64,000 nt of DNA from Salvator merianae (GCA_003586115.2 QVOM02000034.1:112532376-112596375); one strand, 5' to 3'. Shown: positions 23,522 through 35,002, numbered from the stretch's first letter. The notes: generated by a model not told the origin, from the sequence alone. Made by a program: numbers and translations.

Positions 23522-24013
23522 AGAAAAGAAAAAGCTCCAAGATACATTTAACTATGAACATTTGTGCAAATTCTCTTCAACACATTTGCAGTTTTTTTTT
23601 TTCCCTAGGTTTTCTTTTATTTGCCTTTTTCCCCTTAATTTAACTGTTGGTATTGACTAATAAGCAGTGTGGTATGGAAAAAATTCCAAAGTGAACCAAA
23701 ATATGTGAATACTTTCCATCCCCTTTTGAAAAACAATCGATTTGTCAATCCTCTTCTCAGAATTAGTATTTTGCTTTACATATGAATGAGCACCAACAGT
23801 AATATTTGAAGCAAATCCAAAGCACATAAAATATATGCGTGTTTTTCAGGAATTGGAGATGGGGGGGAGAATTATGTAGAGGAAAAAAGGGCTATTAACC
23901 AATGTTGAATATAGTGATGATACAATCATACAGTGGAACAGAAAATATAGGATGCACTGTTCTTTCATTATGTAAAGAAAAGTATTTGGTGGGCTCCTTA
24001 CAACTGATCTTTG
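23522..24013. other. Unassigned AT-rich sequence
   Basis: No gene or repeat is recognised. Confidence 0.5.
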
Positions 24014-24021
24014 CCTCAGAC

Positions 24022-24365
24022 TAGAGATGCACAGAATTCATTTTGTGTTCAAACATTCAATCAAATATTTTGCATTTGTGAATGTTCAAATCAAATTGAA
24101 AATGCACTTTTTCTCATTTTCAGAGTTCAGTCAAAACAAACCAGCCTCTTCCTTCATGAAAGCAGAATATTCATTCGAATATTTGCATTTTCACTGTGTT
24201 TTAACCCAAGAGACTGGCATTTTCAATGGGGAAAACATTGCAAAACCCACAAATATGAATTAATCCCTCCCCTTTTTAACATTGTGATTCACTAATGAAA
24301 CAAGAATACAGATTTTTGCTTTGGCAACAAATTGAAAATGTGAATTTCATTTGTGCATATCCCTA
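24022..24365. mobile_element. 344-bp non-autonomous hAT element, 8-bp TSD (7/8)
   Basis: The left end TAGAGATGCACAGAATTC and the right end GTGCATATCCCTA are imperfect terminal repeats of the TAGGGATGTGCAC type. The flanks CCTCAGAC (24014-24021) and CCTCAGAT (24366-24373) form an 8-bp duplication with one mismatch, diagnostic of the hAT superfamily. The interior is AT-rich with inverted segments (GAATATTCATTCGAAT). There is no transposase. Confidence 0.82.
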
Positions 24366-24373
24366 CCTCAGAT

Positions 24374-26055
24374 GTCACAAGACACTCTACTGCACTGGCA
24401 CAAGTATATTCAATGAAAAAGTTGAGGAGAGGAGTTTATTTATGGAATCATCATCTATACAGACTTCCAAATAGTGTGTGATGTGAACAATATATCAGTT
24501 ATTGGTTACATCTGCATGATAGAAAAAATCTGCACAGAAAGGGCCTGTGGGGCATGGTGACTTCATGTTGCTGCACTCACCATGCTCAAACCTACCTCCA
24601 TGAACAGAAAACATCCTCAGAAGTAGTCCTTTTGCAGAGCAGGAAAATCCCATTCCAAGACCATTTACCACTCTCTCTCACTCCTACCTCTGCCTTGTGG
24701 AGGAACAGCAGCAGCAGAAGCAACTTACCTGCTCCATTTACCAATTGGGTCTTTATGGGATGCACAGAAAATGCTCCACTTCCAGGGCCATTAAATGTGT
24801 GTCTCTTAAAGGGCCAGGCAAAACTCTGAAGTTGGGGGATTTTGTTCTCCAGCTTTAAAGTTTGCAAAGGCTGGGAGAAAATGTGGCATGCAGACACCAT
24901 GTGCCCTGGCTCTGTGCTGGGGACCCACATTCCTACCTCTCAGCTGGGCCTTTTACTGGCCATCTGCAGGAAGTCTTAGTTGCAGACATTGATATGCATT
25001 TATTCATCCACAGTTAATATTGCTGCCCAGATAAATTAAGATTGGGCAAATGACTGGGCAGTAGGGAACCCTACAGTTTCAAATAAAAAACAAAGCTTCA
25101 GCTAGCAGACCCAAGATGGAGAAGAGGTCTGGGAGATTTGTTGAGCCTCCAGTCATCCAGCAGACCTAACTCCCTGCACAACACGCTCCATATTTCATAT
25201 CTTTCCTATTCTCAGCTATTGGAATTATTTATTTTTTCCTAGAGTTGGGTGGGTTTGGGGGGGGGGTACTGCAGGTAAGGTGTCTGAAAAAAGCTGGAAT
25301 TTTTATGAAAGCTCCTTGCAACATTTTAGGTCTACTTGTCTTACTTAATACAAATGACAAATTAGTTCCTTAAATGAGACATATGTTTAGAATTATACTC
25401 TCATAGACCAACAGTGTTGCCTTTCCCTTTCTACAGGCCTAAGCAGAATGTTACTATCATATTTCTTCATTAGAAATATTGAAAAACATCTCCCTTCTCG
25501 ATCACTCATTTCTCCTTCAGGTCAATTAATATTCTAGATTTAATGTACTTAGATTCAGTGTTCCCAGATAAGGACTCTTATTACAAATAATGATGGACGG
25601 AAACTTGCCTCACAATGCAAAGGTGAACTTACAGCAATGAACTTCCTGAACTCTTACATGAGCGAAAATGAAGCTAGTCTTAAAAACTCACATTTTAAAT
25701 GAATTTTGCATTACAATATTTTTGGAAAAAAACAAATGAAAACCTAAGAGAATGGGTATCTTGGGAAAAGAAATGTACCAAAATATGTCCATTAGTGCAA
25801 TTAACATGCAGGGGAAGTACAGTGTACAAAAAGCATGTATCAGACTATTTTTAAAATTTTTAAAAAGACACTTAAAAATACTGAAACTAAAAAGAACACG
25901 AAGCTTTAAATTAAGAAAATGAGAAACTATGAGAACTCAAAATTACCAAACGGCAAGTTCATCTAATCCTATTTGGGATGTAGTTTCTTTTATAGCATTA
26001 TTTTATGTTGATGATAACCTTAACCAAATTTTTAAGATGACTTAACCTTTGCCTT
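24374..26055. other. Unassigned sequence with a solitary TIR-like motif
   Basis: A terminus-like string CTGCACAGAAAGGGCC lies at 24530-24545, but no partner end was found. A G-run is at 25256-25266. Otherwise nothing is recognised. Confidence 0.4.
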
Positions 26056-26058
26056 TTA

Positions 26059-26548
26059 GAGCCTTTCCACACTTTTATTAATTACAGAACAGCTCTTCTG
26101 GATCATGCAATTTGTCCCATGGCCGGGACAGATTACACTTAAACAGGAAAAACACTGTCTGTATAGCAGTGGTGTGTTCCTGACTAGCCTCTGCACCAGC
26201 CCTGAGGTTTGTGTGAGCTTCAGAGCCAGACAAAAGTTCCTGGCCTCAAAACCCTTGGGGCACAATAAGGCATAGCACCAAAATGGGTTCTGCTGTAAAC
26301 CGGAACATGGAGGCATGCACCTTTTGCAAGCATCCATGACTTGGATTTACTTCCATTAATACGCTGGTAAACCTCAATATTGAGATCCACTGGCAATCCA
26401 GATCAACAGCTTCCTGATATGGATCACACTCTGGTGCAGACTGAACATACTAGCTGGGGGTAGAGTCTCTCTAATCTTCACTAATGTGCTGAAGGGAGAC
26501 CCTCAGTACACTTGTTGGTGTGGAACTTCAGAAACTGCCCAAAGGCCC
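26059..26548. mobile_element. 490-bp Harbinger-like non-autonomous element, TSD TTA
   Basis: The left terminus GAGCCTTTCCACACTT and the right terminus AAAGGCCC are flanked by TTA at 26056-26058 and 26549-26551. The interior shares family blocks such as 'ctcaatattgagatccac' and 'gcttcctgatatggatcac'. No transposase is encoded, and the 93-codon minus ORF is a shadow. Confidence 0.78.
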
Positions 26549-26551
26549 TTA

Positions 26552-27402
26552 AGTTACTATACAGTGTGATGAGCAAAAAAGGGAATTATGATCTTAGCAC
26601 AGTGATAAGGAACTCATGGCTGACATTGAATGTCAGCTAACATCAACCTCAATATGATCAAGGTAAGAGGTGATGGGAAATGTGTTCTCACAACTTCTGA
26701 AGTGGGTCAGATTGCCAATTTCTAGTCTTGTACAACCATTACACATCTTAGCCTATAAAATGTGACCAGAGCCCAGAAATCTTAAGAAATCCAATTATTT
26801 CTGGCAACCTTTATGTGTGTCTGGTAGAGTTGTTATATATCAACATTAGAAATAATATTAATGCATTCTCATATAAGACAGTATCTAGATTTCACATATA
26901 GGGAGAACCTTCAAAAGAGCAACCAGTCCCAAAAGAATGGTGGGCAAATGTTAATGACATATTTTAAGCAAAGTGGCTCACTTATAATACAACTATATTC
27001 ATCATTTGATAATCTACAATGCTGTATCACAGCTATCAAAAATGTTAGACTGCTTATCACACAATAGTGAGTTACCTTACAGTTTATTACAGACTTTATT
27101 TATTCTGTTGCTTAGAACCCAGTTGATGGAAAAATATTTTACTACCAATAATGTTTAGATGGAGATGGTATGAGTGCAATCCATCCATCCATCCATCCAT
27201 CCCTTCTTCAGTGCAAGAGATTTCTTGCCCTGAAGAACTTACAAACTAAATATGTAACCCAGGAAGAATAAACCAGAATAGAAAGTTGTGAAATTGACTA
27301 TGTGACCATATCAATAAAGAACTAAGTGAAGAGCATTTAATTCAGCAAAAACCCAGAGACTTCCGAGGTACCATCAGACTAATTTCCTTCCTGATAGCCT
27401 AA
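26552..27402. other. Unassigned sequence with an (ATCC)6 microsatellite
   Basis: Six ATCC units lie at 27179-27202. No gene or other repeat is recognised. Confidence 0.55.
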
Positions 27403-27416
27403 GGAGTCATTGTCTA
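27403..27416 (+). repeat. Left 14-bp target-site duplication of the L1-like element
   Basis: GGAGTCATTGTCTA occurs here and again, identically, at 29098-29111. The two copies bracket the L1-like insertion exactly. Confidence 0.92.
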
Positions 27417-28130
27417 GACTTCTGGGGAAGATGGCCGAATGTAGTTGCTGAGAGGATTTTGCCTCTGAGCAAACCGCAACGTGAGGAGACAGAGGGGGGA
27501 GTTCAAACCCCCTCTGTCTGAAGATTTCATCACCCTGAGTGACAGGGAGGCGGAGGGATTCCTCATTGGAGCTCCACCAAGTCTCCCCCCAGCGGGGGCT
27601 GCGAGAGAGCCGTGGCTATCTGCATAAGGAGGAGACGAAGGAGCTGGGGGAATTTTGTCAACATTCCCGAGTCACGTTGTGTGTCGTCTTCAAGACTTTC
27701 GTCTGCAGGACCGTAAGTTCGGCCAATCCCCTTTTTAATTAATGAAGATTTTAAAACTAAGATAAGCATTAAGAAGAGCAAAATAAAGAAAAAAAGAAAA
27801 AAAACCCTCTACAATTGCAATTTGGACAATGTATGCTGAAAGTTTAAACATCGTAATTCAGCAAGATGCTAAAGTATTTGCAAAGGCTGTGAAGGTTTTT
27901 TTTTAGATAAATCATTTAAAGTTCTGTTCCTCGGACACGCCAGGGTTTTCAGTGCCTTATCAAAATACATTTGGCCTGTGCTTATCAGCTAAGTAAATAA
28001 ACAGAATGCACGGATATGGGAGTTTGGTTTAATTAAGACAAAAGAAGAAAATAAAAGAAAAAAGTGCCTTTATTAATTAGAGGGCTTCTTCAGAGAACCA
28101 AGTTTTTAAGACAGATAAAGAGAAGAAAAC

Positions 28131-28493
28131 ATGCAATTAGAAAGAAATGAACAGTGTGGCTTCCAGCCAGATTTACTTCTTAAAAAAATGGATGCTATTT
28201 TTCAAGAAATGCAGAGTTCTTTTGAGACTCAGAGGCTGATTTTTGAGAGATTAAGACAGGACATTAAAACTGAAATAGGTGCTTTATGCACTGAACTTCA
28301 TGAAACAAAGGATAAGGCTTTGAAATTGGATAATTTCACGGCAGAAATTCCTCAGACAAAATTTACGACTCAAGAAATACAGACTACGAGACAAGACGAG
28401 TTGTCTGTACCACTGATAACAGCTCATGGTTATATTTTTTCATTGAAGGAAGCCTTGGGAAAAAAAAAATTCAGGAGAGGAAGAAACACATGA
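28131..28493 (+). CDS. ORF1-like coiled-coil protein of the L1-like element
   Basis: The 120-codon frame starts at the first ATG after the long 5' leader. Residues about 15-60 (KKMDAIFQEMQSSFETQR and following) have the charged heptad pattern of a coiled coil, as in the N-terminal half of L1 ORF1 proteins. The RNA-recognition and C-terminal domains of a full ORF1p are absent. A run of nine or more A near 28460 precedes the frame's end, so a frameshift may have truncated it. The product, if made, would be an RNA-binding or trimerising protein for retrotransposition, but this copy is probably inactive. Confidence 0.55.
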   Translation: MQLERNEQCGFQPDLLLKKMDAIFQEMQSSFETQRLIFERLRQDIKTEIGALCTELHETKDKALKLDNFTAEIPQTKFTTQEIQTTRQDELSVPLITAHGYIFSLKEALGKKKFRRGRNT

Positions 28494-29006
28494 GGCACAT
28501 AATAATGGAAACAATCCATATTTGGAGGCAGCAAAGAGTTACTGTGAATAAACAATATTTCTGGTGTAAACAAAGAAAGGATTGGAGGAGGAGACGAAAG
28601 AAGAAAATAACAACAACTGAAGGAGTCAGAAGGGGGAATTTAAAAGTGGCGGAGTAGAAGAATGGGCAGAAGCCAAATTATAGAAAGACTGATATGAGAA
28701 GAAGATTTTGAGAGATTGGACAAATATAAGAAGTTACAGAAAAATAAGGCAGTGGATAGACTTTGGTGAAAACTGGAAATCCTCTATTGAACTTTTGCAA
28801 GATTTGGAAAGTGGACTTGGAAAGTGGATTGGGTTTGCTGGAGGAAAAGAATGAAGAGAAAAGAAGAATGTTGGTGGAAGAAAAGAGCTGGGTGGTTGGG
28901 GGGTAAGAAATATAGAAGAAATCTGGGAATTAGTTAAAATGTTAGTGAAAAACGTTAGTTGACAAATCATGAATTATTTAGTGTAATTTTATATATCCTT
29001 AAAAAT

Positions 29007-29031
29007 TAATAATAATAATAATAATAATAAC

Positions 29032-29081
<50 letters not shown>

Positions 29082-29097
29082 TGATGATGATAATGAT
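29007..29097. repeat. (AAT)n/(ATG)n tail microsatellite
   Basis: About 90 bases of AAT units grade into GAT units, ending exactly at the right target duplication. It is therefore the element's tail rather than an independent microsatellite. Confidence 0.92.
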
Positions 29098-29111
29098 GGA
29101 GTCATTGTCTA

Positions 29112-29899
29112 CAGCTGGAAACTCTCCTTCCTCTATATAGATCTTTCTGAGATAACCCTTTTTGACAGAGAGCAGTCAGACTGGCAGTTCTGTGGTAGAT
29201 CTGATTTTCTCATTGGGTTTATTGCCATTTTTGTTGTTGAGTCCTAGAATAGCAAAGGGGAAAAATCAGGAATCAACAAAAGGCTTGGAATATAGTTGGG
29301 GATTTATTGGGGCTGAGAGATAAACATGAGGTGGGGCACTTGGATCAATTTTGAATCTCTAGAGTTTCTGCATGTCTGAAATTTATTCCTTAGATATTGT
29401 TTCTCCATAATCTGGAGTGGGTGAGATCCTGACAGGAAATAAGAAGAGGCAGGAGTAAGCTGAGGAAAAACGTTTTTTTTTTAACTTATCTGAGCTTGGT
29501 GCTTAATTAGAGTAGGATATTATATAAACTGCAGCCTTTGAAGATGGATTCTAAGGAAGTAAAGGAAAGAAATTTAGCATGTTGAAGCCGTGATGTTTGA
29601 GAGGGAAGATTTCCTCAGAGGGCTAATGGGAAATGAGAACAGAGTGATAATGGCAGAAGCAAGGTCAAGGAAACCTTGAAGCCAAAGGCAAAAACTGTAT
29701 CCACATGAAGAATGGAAGTGCCTCCTGTTGTTCAACCACCCTTTCCTTTAAGCTCTTTGAATGACACTGCCACATGATACATTCATTCAACACAATTCTC
29801 TCTTTCCTCCCCTGCATCCCACCTGTGTGTCACTCAAGTAATACCACTTTCCTTTTCCCAGAAGTGAGTTTAAGGCTTTATTTTTGTCCTAGAACAGAC
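29112..29899. other. Unassigned sequence
   Basis: No gene or recognisable repeat. It separates the L1-like insertion from the hAT element. Confidence 0.5.
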
Positions 29900-29907
29900 A
29901 TTCAAAT

Positions 29908-30535
29908 TAGGGATGTGCACGAAGCTTCGTGCCTTTCAAATTTCACGCGAAAATGGCGTTTCCGCCATCTTCGCATGAAATCCGAAGTGAAAAGGGGGTA
30001 GCGAATGCGAATGGCGAAGGTCCTGGTGACTTTCGCTGTCGTTCGGGACCTTTGCCATTTGCCACAAGTTCCCTCTTTTTGGCCGCTAGAAGCTCCGTTG
30101 CATCGAAGCTTCACACAGCCTTAAAGAGGGAACTTGCAGACCGATCGGAAACGTCAGAAAAATCAAGGCAAAGGGAAAGACCTTCGCCGCGAAGGTCTTC
30201 CCTTCGCCTTGATTTTTCTGACGTTTCTGATCGCTCTCTCATTCCCCCTAGCCTATCAGTCACGCGCGCACACTGACAGACTAGGGGGAATGAGAGACAG
30301 AGAGAGAGTGATCAGAAACAGAGACAAATCAAGGCGAAGGGAAGACCTTCGCGGCGAAGGTCTTCCCTTCGCCTTGATTTTTCTCTGTTTCTGACTGGTC
30401 AGTCGCTGTGAAGATTTTCGTAGCAAAAACGAAAGGCTCCCTTTTCGAGCCTCTCGTTTTCGTGCAAAAATGAAGCGCCGTTGCTTTGCAGCACTGCGAA
30501 GCGAAGAGGGGAAAGTGCCTTCGTGCACATCCCTA
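29908..30535. mobile_element. 628-bp fold-back hAT element with perfect 8-bp TSD
   Basis: The termini TAGGGATGTGCACGAAG and CTTCGTGCACATCCCTA are nearly perfect complements. They are flanked by ATTCAAAT at 29900-29907 and again at 30536-30543. The 8-bp duplication and TAGGG ends place it in hAT. The interior is GC- and CpG-rich and contains four hairpins: 29941-29982, 30143-30232, 30235-30297 and 30312-30394. No transposase is present. Overlapping ORFs in several frames are shadows of the inverted repeats. Confidence 0.9.
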
Positions 30536-30699
30536 ATTCAAATATTTTCTAGCCCCCCCCCCCACTCCTCAAAACCTCTTTTTTATGTCTTTCCATCTCC
30601 TTCAGAAATACATTTTAAGTTAACAACAATTATAGGCTATATGTCTGCAAAGTTTTCCTCATCCGCTTGTCACTCAACTACTGCCCACTCTTTCCCAAA

Positions 30700-30782
30700 T
30701 ATTGATTCTTATAAGGTGCCTTGAGTTGTTCAGAAGTAGGCGGAATACAAGTACTCAAACAATTAAGTAAATAAATAAATAA
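30700..30782 (+). mobile_element. L2/CR1-group LINE 3' tail
   Basis: The sequence 'aaggtgccttgagttgttc', 'ggcggaatacaagtac' and an (AAAT)n end at 30764-30782 form a recognisable 3' terminus. It is truncated upstream. Confidence 0.75.
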
Positions 30783-31180
30783 TGAGTTTCTGGTTTTTTC
30801 TTTTTTTAGAAACCTGATACTCTAATGCAGTACTCATGTTCTTCCCAACATTTTATTCAAATGCTCATATTGCAATGGTTTTCTCCAGCCGCTCCATCAT
30901 GTCCACTTGGACAGGCAAATTTGCCCCCAGAAAGAGCCAAGACAAGCATCACCCACTGACCCCACTGTATTCCATGTTACAGATGCACCTTCAAGGCTCT
31001 TCATCTCACTCTTTTAATAGGGTGCTTTTTCCAGATCCCCAGGACATGTCAAAGGCATTATGTGAGCAACTGTGTATGTGAGGAAATGCCCTATGGCTAC
31101 CCAATGCTTCCCTTCCTCTTTATGTACAGTAGATGTATTCAAAGTGCTTTGGCTCTATTCCTAGCCTTAAGTTGCAGCTC
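30783..31180. other. Unassigned sequence
   Basis: Nothing is recognised. Confidence 0.5.
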
Positions 31181-31183
31181 TAT

Positions 31184-31639
31184 GGGCTTTTTCACACTTT
31201 CAGCCTTGGAATGTTTGAATCCAAACATCCAGGTTGGAACAGTACCTACAATGTAGCAGCTGTTTGCACTGCGATGGCTGGATCAGCCCAGAAATGGGCT
31301 TCCAGCATTCGTAGTGCGAATGCTGCCCACCTGCTATGACAGCAGCTGTGGAAACATCCGGACACTACTAAGGCTACCAGGGATGTGCACATGACTGCAC
31401 AGCCTCAGTCACAACCACAGCCACAGACATGCCACAGCATGCCATGGCCTGCAGCATTTGCACCCGGAAGTAGGTGCAAATACAGAGTACCAGGAATAGT
31501 CCAGCTTCTCCCAGTAAAGCTGTGGACAACAATTGAGTCCACAGTAAAGCTGTGGACAACAGCTAGTAACGATTGGGAACCTCTACAGTTTGCTAGTGAG
31601 TGTGCAGACACTCACCAGCAACCAAGTGTGAACAGGCTC
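31184..31639. mobile_element. 456-bp Harbinger-like element, GGGCCTGTTCACACT subfamily, TSD TAT
   Basis: The left end GGGCTTTTTCACACTT and the right end AAGTGTGAACAGGCTC are complementary apart from a few changes, with TAT at 31181-31183 and 31640-31642. The interior includes an imperfect hairpin around CATTCGTAGTGCGAATGCTG and blocks ('ctgtggacaacaattgagtc', 'ggcttccagcattcg') shared with 33067, 38817, 50820 and 55623. No transposase is present. Confidence 0.85.
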
Positions 31640-31642
31640 TAT

Positions 31643-33063
31643 GTTTCTTAACCAAGGCAACCATATCTGTAAGAAAATACGCAAAATATCTTTGCCACAG
31701 ACAAAAATATGAAATGTACATGGTTTTCGAGAGACTTGGGTCTAAACCATAGAGAACATAAAGGTAACAACTTGAAGTGCTCTGAATGTTTGAAGTATAC
31801 TGAAAGTCAGTATAGACTGAACAGCAGTTGAGTCATGTGCTGTAAGCATCTCCAAATGCAACCAAAGTTAAAGCATATTAAAATTGCTCAGACTGAGGCA
31901 GCCTATAGATGTCCATCATTCAAACTATTTTACAGGAAGTTGCTGTAGGCACTCTTCTGCCATGCTGGGAGGCCATTTAAATGACCACTGCCCAAATTGC
32001 CCTGGACTGGCAGTGGAGGCACATTATGGCTAATTTTACAGCCATTAATGACCACTGACCCCATTTAACTCAGATATGCGTCCAAAGAGCTATCATGATC
32101 CAAATCAAAGGGACAGAGCATGAGCAGAATGGAAATCCCACTGCTCTGCACCCTGCCTCGGGGTAGCATTAAAAACTTCAGTACAGATCAGGCCAAGGAG
32201 ATGTATAAATGCCCTACCTTGAGCACAACTCCCATCCACTTAAGAGCGAAGACCATGGGCATGTGAACATGGTAGTGTAAACAAGATTAATACACCAATG
32301 AATTTGGGGCAGAGCAAGGTAAAATACATTCACTCTCTTTTAATGTGTGTAATTATGTAGTTCTTGACTCTAATTTGGATTGCTCTGTTGCAGAATTTCA
32401 ATCTAATTGACACAGAGTACAGCTATGTTTTTATGTATTGACTGAAATTATGGAACAGTTCATAATTATCAGTTCTTTATTTCCTCCTCGTTGTGGTGGT
32501 GGAAAGCAAGAAGAGGGACCTAACTCTGGGAGTATTGGCCACAAAATCCATCCAAAAAGTCCCTTTCCCGGGAGGTGGGCAGTGCTCAGACTTATTAACA
32601 ACTAGCCTCTTGTTCATTTATTTTTGGAGCACAGAGCATCTATTGACTTTGCTGCAGGAAGGTTTTTCTTCCTTAGTTTTCATGTTGGACGGCATCTACC
32701 CTGACATGCAAATCAGAAACCACAGTGACTTACTTCAGAAGGTTGTACAGGGATAACTAATGGTTCAAATATAGTGACTTGCATGAAGGGGTGGGGAGTG
32801 TCTCTCTGAGTATCCTAAGAAATAAATCTTTTGGAGGGGAAGCTTTGCAACTATATTAAGAGTAAAGATCTTCAAGAATGTTGAAGAATGCTAATTCAAG
32901 TTTTTAAAAATGCAGACTCTAAAATTTGCTGGTTGGAAATACTGAATAGAGTTTTGGGCATCTAATTAAAGTCCGGGGCTGAAGTTCATTGCGTAATCTT
33001 GGATCAGCCATCATCTCAGAATGTAAGGATATAGGCAAGGATTTAAGAATGTAATGACCTATC
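31643..33063. other. Unassigned sequence
   Basis: No gene is recognised. At about 31930-32080 there are short inverted segments around 'gccatttaaatgacc' that may be an eroded fold-back element, but no termini can be defined. Confidence 0.45.
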
Positions 33064-33066
33064 TTA

Positions 33067-33515
33067 GGGCCTTTTTGTACTTGTTGCCTAGTGCATATCT
33101 GCATGCTCACTAGGCAACTGTGTCCACACTGCTCAGTAGCTTGCAAGATCAGGAGCAGATTCCAGCTGCTCCTGATTGTGGCTAGCTATGGAGCACTGGA
33201 TTGTGCTCCACAACTTGACTGGGAGCAGCTAGTCTGCTCTCGGTCAAGTGCATTTGCACCCGCTTCCAGGTGTAAATGTGCAGCCGTGTGGCATGCCACA
33301 GCTGCACCTGCATTATTGTACAATTGTGCCTGTGCAATCCGCAGTGCTGCCACTTGTCATGGCAGCAGCCAGATGCTTCCTGGCTGCTGTCATGGTGAAG
33401 ATCAGGAGCAGGACACCAGCATTCGCAGTGTGAATGCTGGTATCCTGCTGATATTCTTGTCCAGGGCCCCACAGTGCAGACAGTGTCTGCATGGCAGAGG
33501 CCATTCCATGTTAGA
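33067..33515. mobile_element. Harbinger-like element, GGGCCTGTTCACACT subfamily, right end eroded
   Basis: The left end GGGCCTTTTTGTACTTG is preceded by TTA. The interior (a 'ctgctcctgattgtggctag' block, 'gtgcatttgcacccgcttcc', 'ccagcattcgcagtgtgaatgc') matches 31184 and 38817. The right end is unclear, and a degraded GGCAGAGGCC lies at 33494-33503. Confidence 0.7.
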
Positions 33516-33591
33516 ACAGTTTCATTTTTAGTATCATTTTTGCTACTAGGCTTACTGGAGGGAGAGTGGAATAGAACACATAAATTTAACA

Positions 33592-34325
33592 AAAATAATG
33601 TCTAGAGAAACCCTTTTAATCATACTATCTCTGGATAATATCCATGGGATTATAGTTAGAAACAGGGCTTTCTCTGCAATGGCCCCCAGGTTGTAAAACA
33701 ACCTCCCCATGCAAATTTTCCAGGCACCTACTCTAAACACCTTTTGTTCTCCAGTTAAATACTTTTGTTCACCCAAACCTTCAGGCATTGATTATACTTA
33801 CTTTTAGCAGGATTTATTTTAGTGTCATTGACCACATCCTTAAATGGTCCCTTAGGACCATGCCAGATGTGTGCCCAGATCACAGAGTCTGCACACAGTG
33901 GCTGCACAGCTCCCATGCCTGGCTTGCCTGTACATATGGAAACTGCACCCAGGATCATTCTAGCAGGAGACCACTTTAAAGTAGCCTCCCACACAAGCCA
34001 AGCTGAATCACTGCTGCTCCTGGCATGCAGACAGCGAGCAACAGTACCAGCAGCAGCCCAGGCACTATTCCAGAACCAAGTGACATTTGGAGGGCCATTT
34101 CCCTGGATCCCTCATTGGGATAGGACAATCATCATGGAGACAGTCACCAGCACACTTCTGAGAAGCCTTTCCTGGGCCAGAAGTGCTCTCCACAGTGTGT
34201 CACTACTACAGGAGTTGCCTTGATTTTATTGTTCATTATTACCACTGGATTTTTATTTTATTTTGTTTGTGCATTGGCCTGAGATCCCACTGAAGGGCAA
34301 TATAAAAATATTGTAAAATAAATGA
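33592..34325 (+). mobile_element. L2/CR1-group LINE 3' end, split by a 0.4-kb insertion
   Basis: Translation of 33660-33800 gives RAFSAMAPRL(stop)NNLP followed by PTLNTFCSPVKYF, the conserved C-terminus of L2-type ORF2. The matching 3' terminus 'gcctgagatcccactgaagg' and AATAAATG tail appear only at 34270-34325. The intervening 33830-34210 does not belong to the LINE and includes the block 'gagaccactttaaag', also seen near 40730. The remains are 5'-truncated. Confidence 0.75.
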
Positions 34326-34999
34326 ATCAAAAAGTTGAGAGGAATTTCTGGTGTGAATTTTTGTGTCTTCTTTCATAACCATCCAACTGCCTATTCCATT
34401 TTATTTCAGTCCTCATTCTCCAAATGTCCCAAACAGCTACATTTGGCACAGTGGAGACAGCGAACATGAAGGCAGTGATTGGCTTTAAAACATAAATGCA
34501 GAAAGTCCATAAAAATAATTTAAAAACCACAGTGAAAATGTTAACATTCTTGAAAGTAATAGCAATAAATTGCATGATCCCAGGCAGAAGTATAGCTCTG
34601 TCTGAGCAACAGGGATTGAGGCTTCTAGACTGCCTCCTCAGTGGGTGCCACAACCAGCCCAATGCAAGGAATAAGAAGAAACCCCCAGTGCTTTTCCCTT
34701 TTCTAGATAAGGTATGTGAGAGCAGAATCCTTCATAGTTGCTCTGCTCCCAGATAGGCCTACAAACCACGTGTCCTTTTCAATCTTTCTACGCCACGTTC
34801 TGGCCTTTATGCAACACTCTGCTATGCTTATTTCTCAGACACTGATGGCATTATGCAGGAAGGGGATCTAAGTGCAGAAATCCTTTCACTCTAACTAAGG
34901 CCTCATCCCCTTAGCCAAAATAGATGCTTTAACATACTAAAAGGCATTTGGAGAAAGGAAGTTCAATAGAACATTGATCTGATCCAGTAGGGCTCTTTC
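34326..34999. other. Unassigned sequence ending in a repeat motif
   Basis: Most is unassigned. At 34967-35000 the string 'attgatctgatccagtagggctctttc' is the reverse complement of a motif seen at 52385-52410 ('agccctgcctgatcaagcc'). It marks a small piece of a common sauropsid interspersed repeat that I cannot name. Confidence 0.4.
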
Positions 35000-35002
35000 T
35001 AT

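Larger units (their letters stand above)
27417..29097 (+). mobile_element. Full-length non-autonomous L1-like retrotransposon (ORF1 only, HAL1-like)
   Basis: The 1,681-bp unit is bounded by perfect 14-bp duplications. It starts with an L1-style 5' leader (AAGATGGCCGAA at 27428-27439, then a GC-rich UTR with a G-rich block). It continues with an ORF1-like coding region at 28131-28493, a purine-rich 3' region, and a tail of (AAT)n grading into ATG units. No endonuclease or reverse transcriptase region is present, yet both ends look intact. This resembles half-LINE (HAL1) elements that rely on a partner L1 enzyme. The link to L1 is inferred from leader and layout, not from a database match. Confidence 0.75.

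Noticed and set aside
24530..24545. Solo terminus CTGCACAGAAAGGGCC as a Harbinger-like element end
   Set aside because: No matching left terminus or family interior was found upstream, so it may be coincidence or a remnant.
28734..28970. Minus-strand serine/proline/phenylalanine-rich ORF
   Set aside because: It is the antisense of the purine-rich 3' region of the L1-like element. The composition is explained by the GA-rich strand.
27179..29097. Possible CRISPR-like array
   Set aside because: The tandem repeats here are simple microsatellites and a retroelement tail, with no spacer-repeat periodicity, and the genome is vertebrate.
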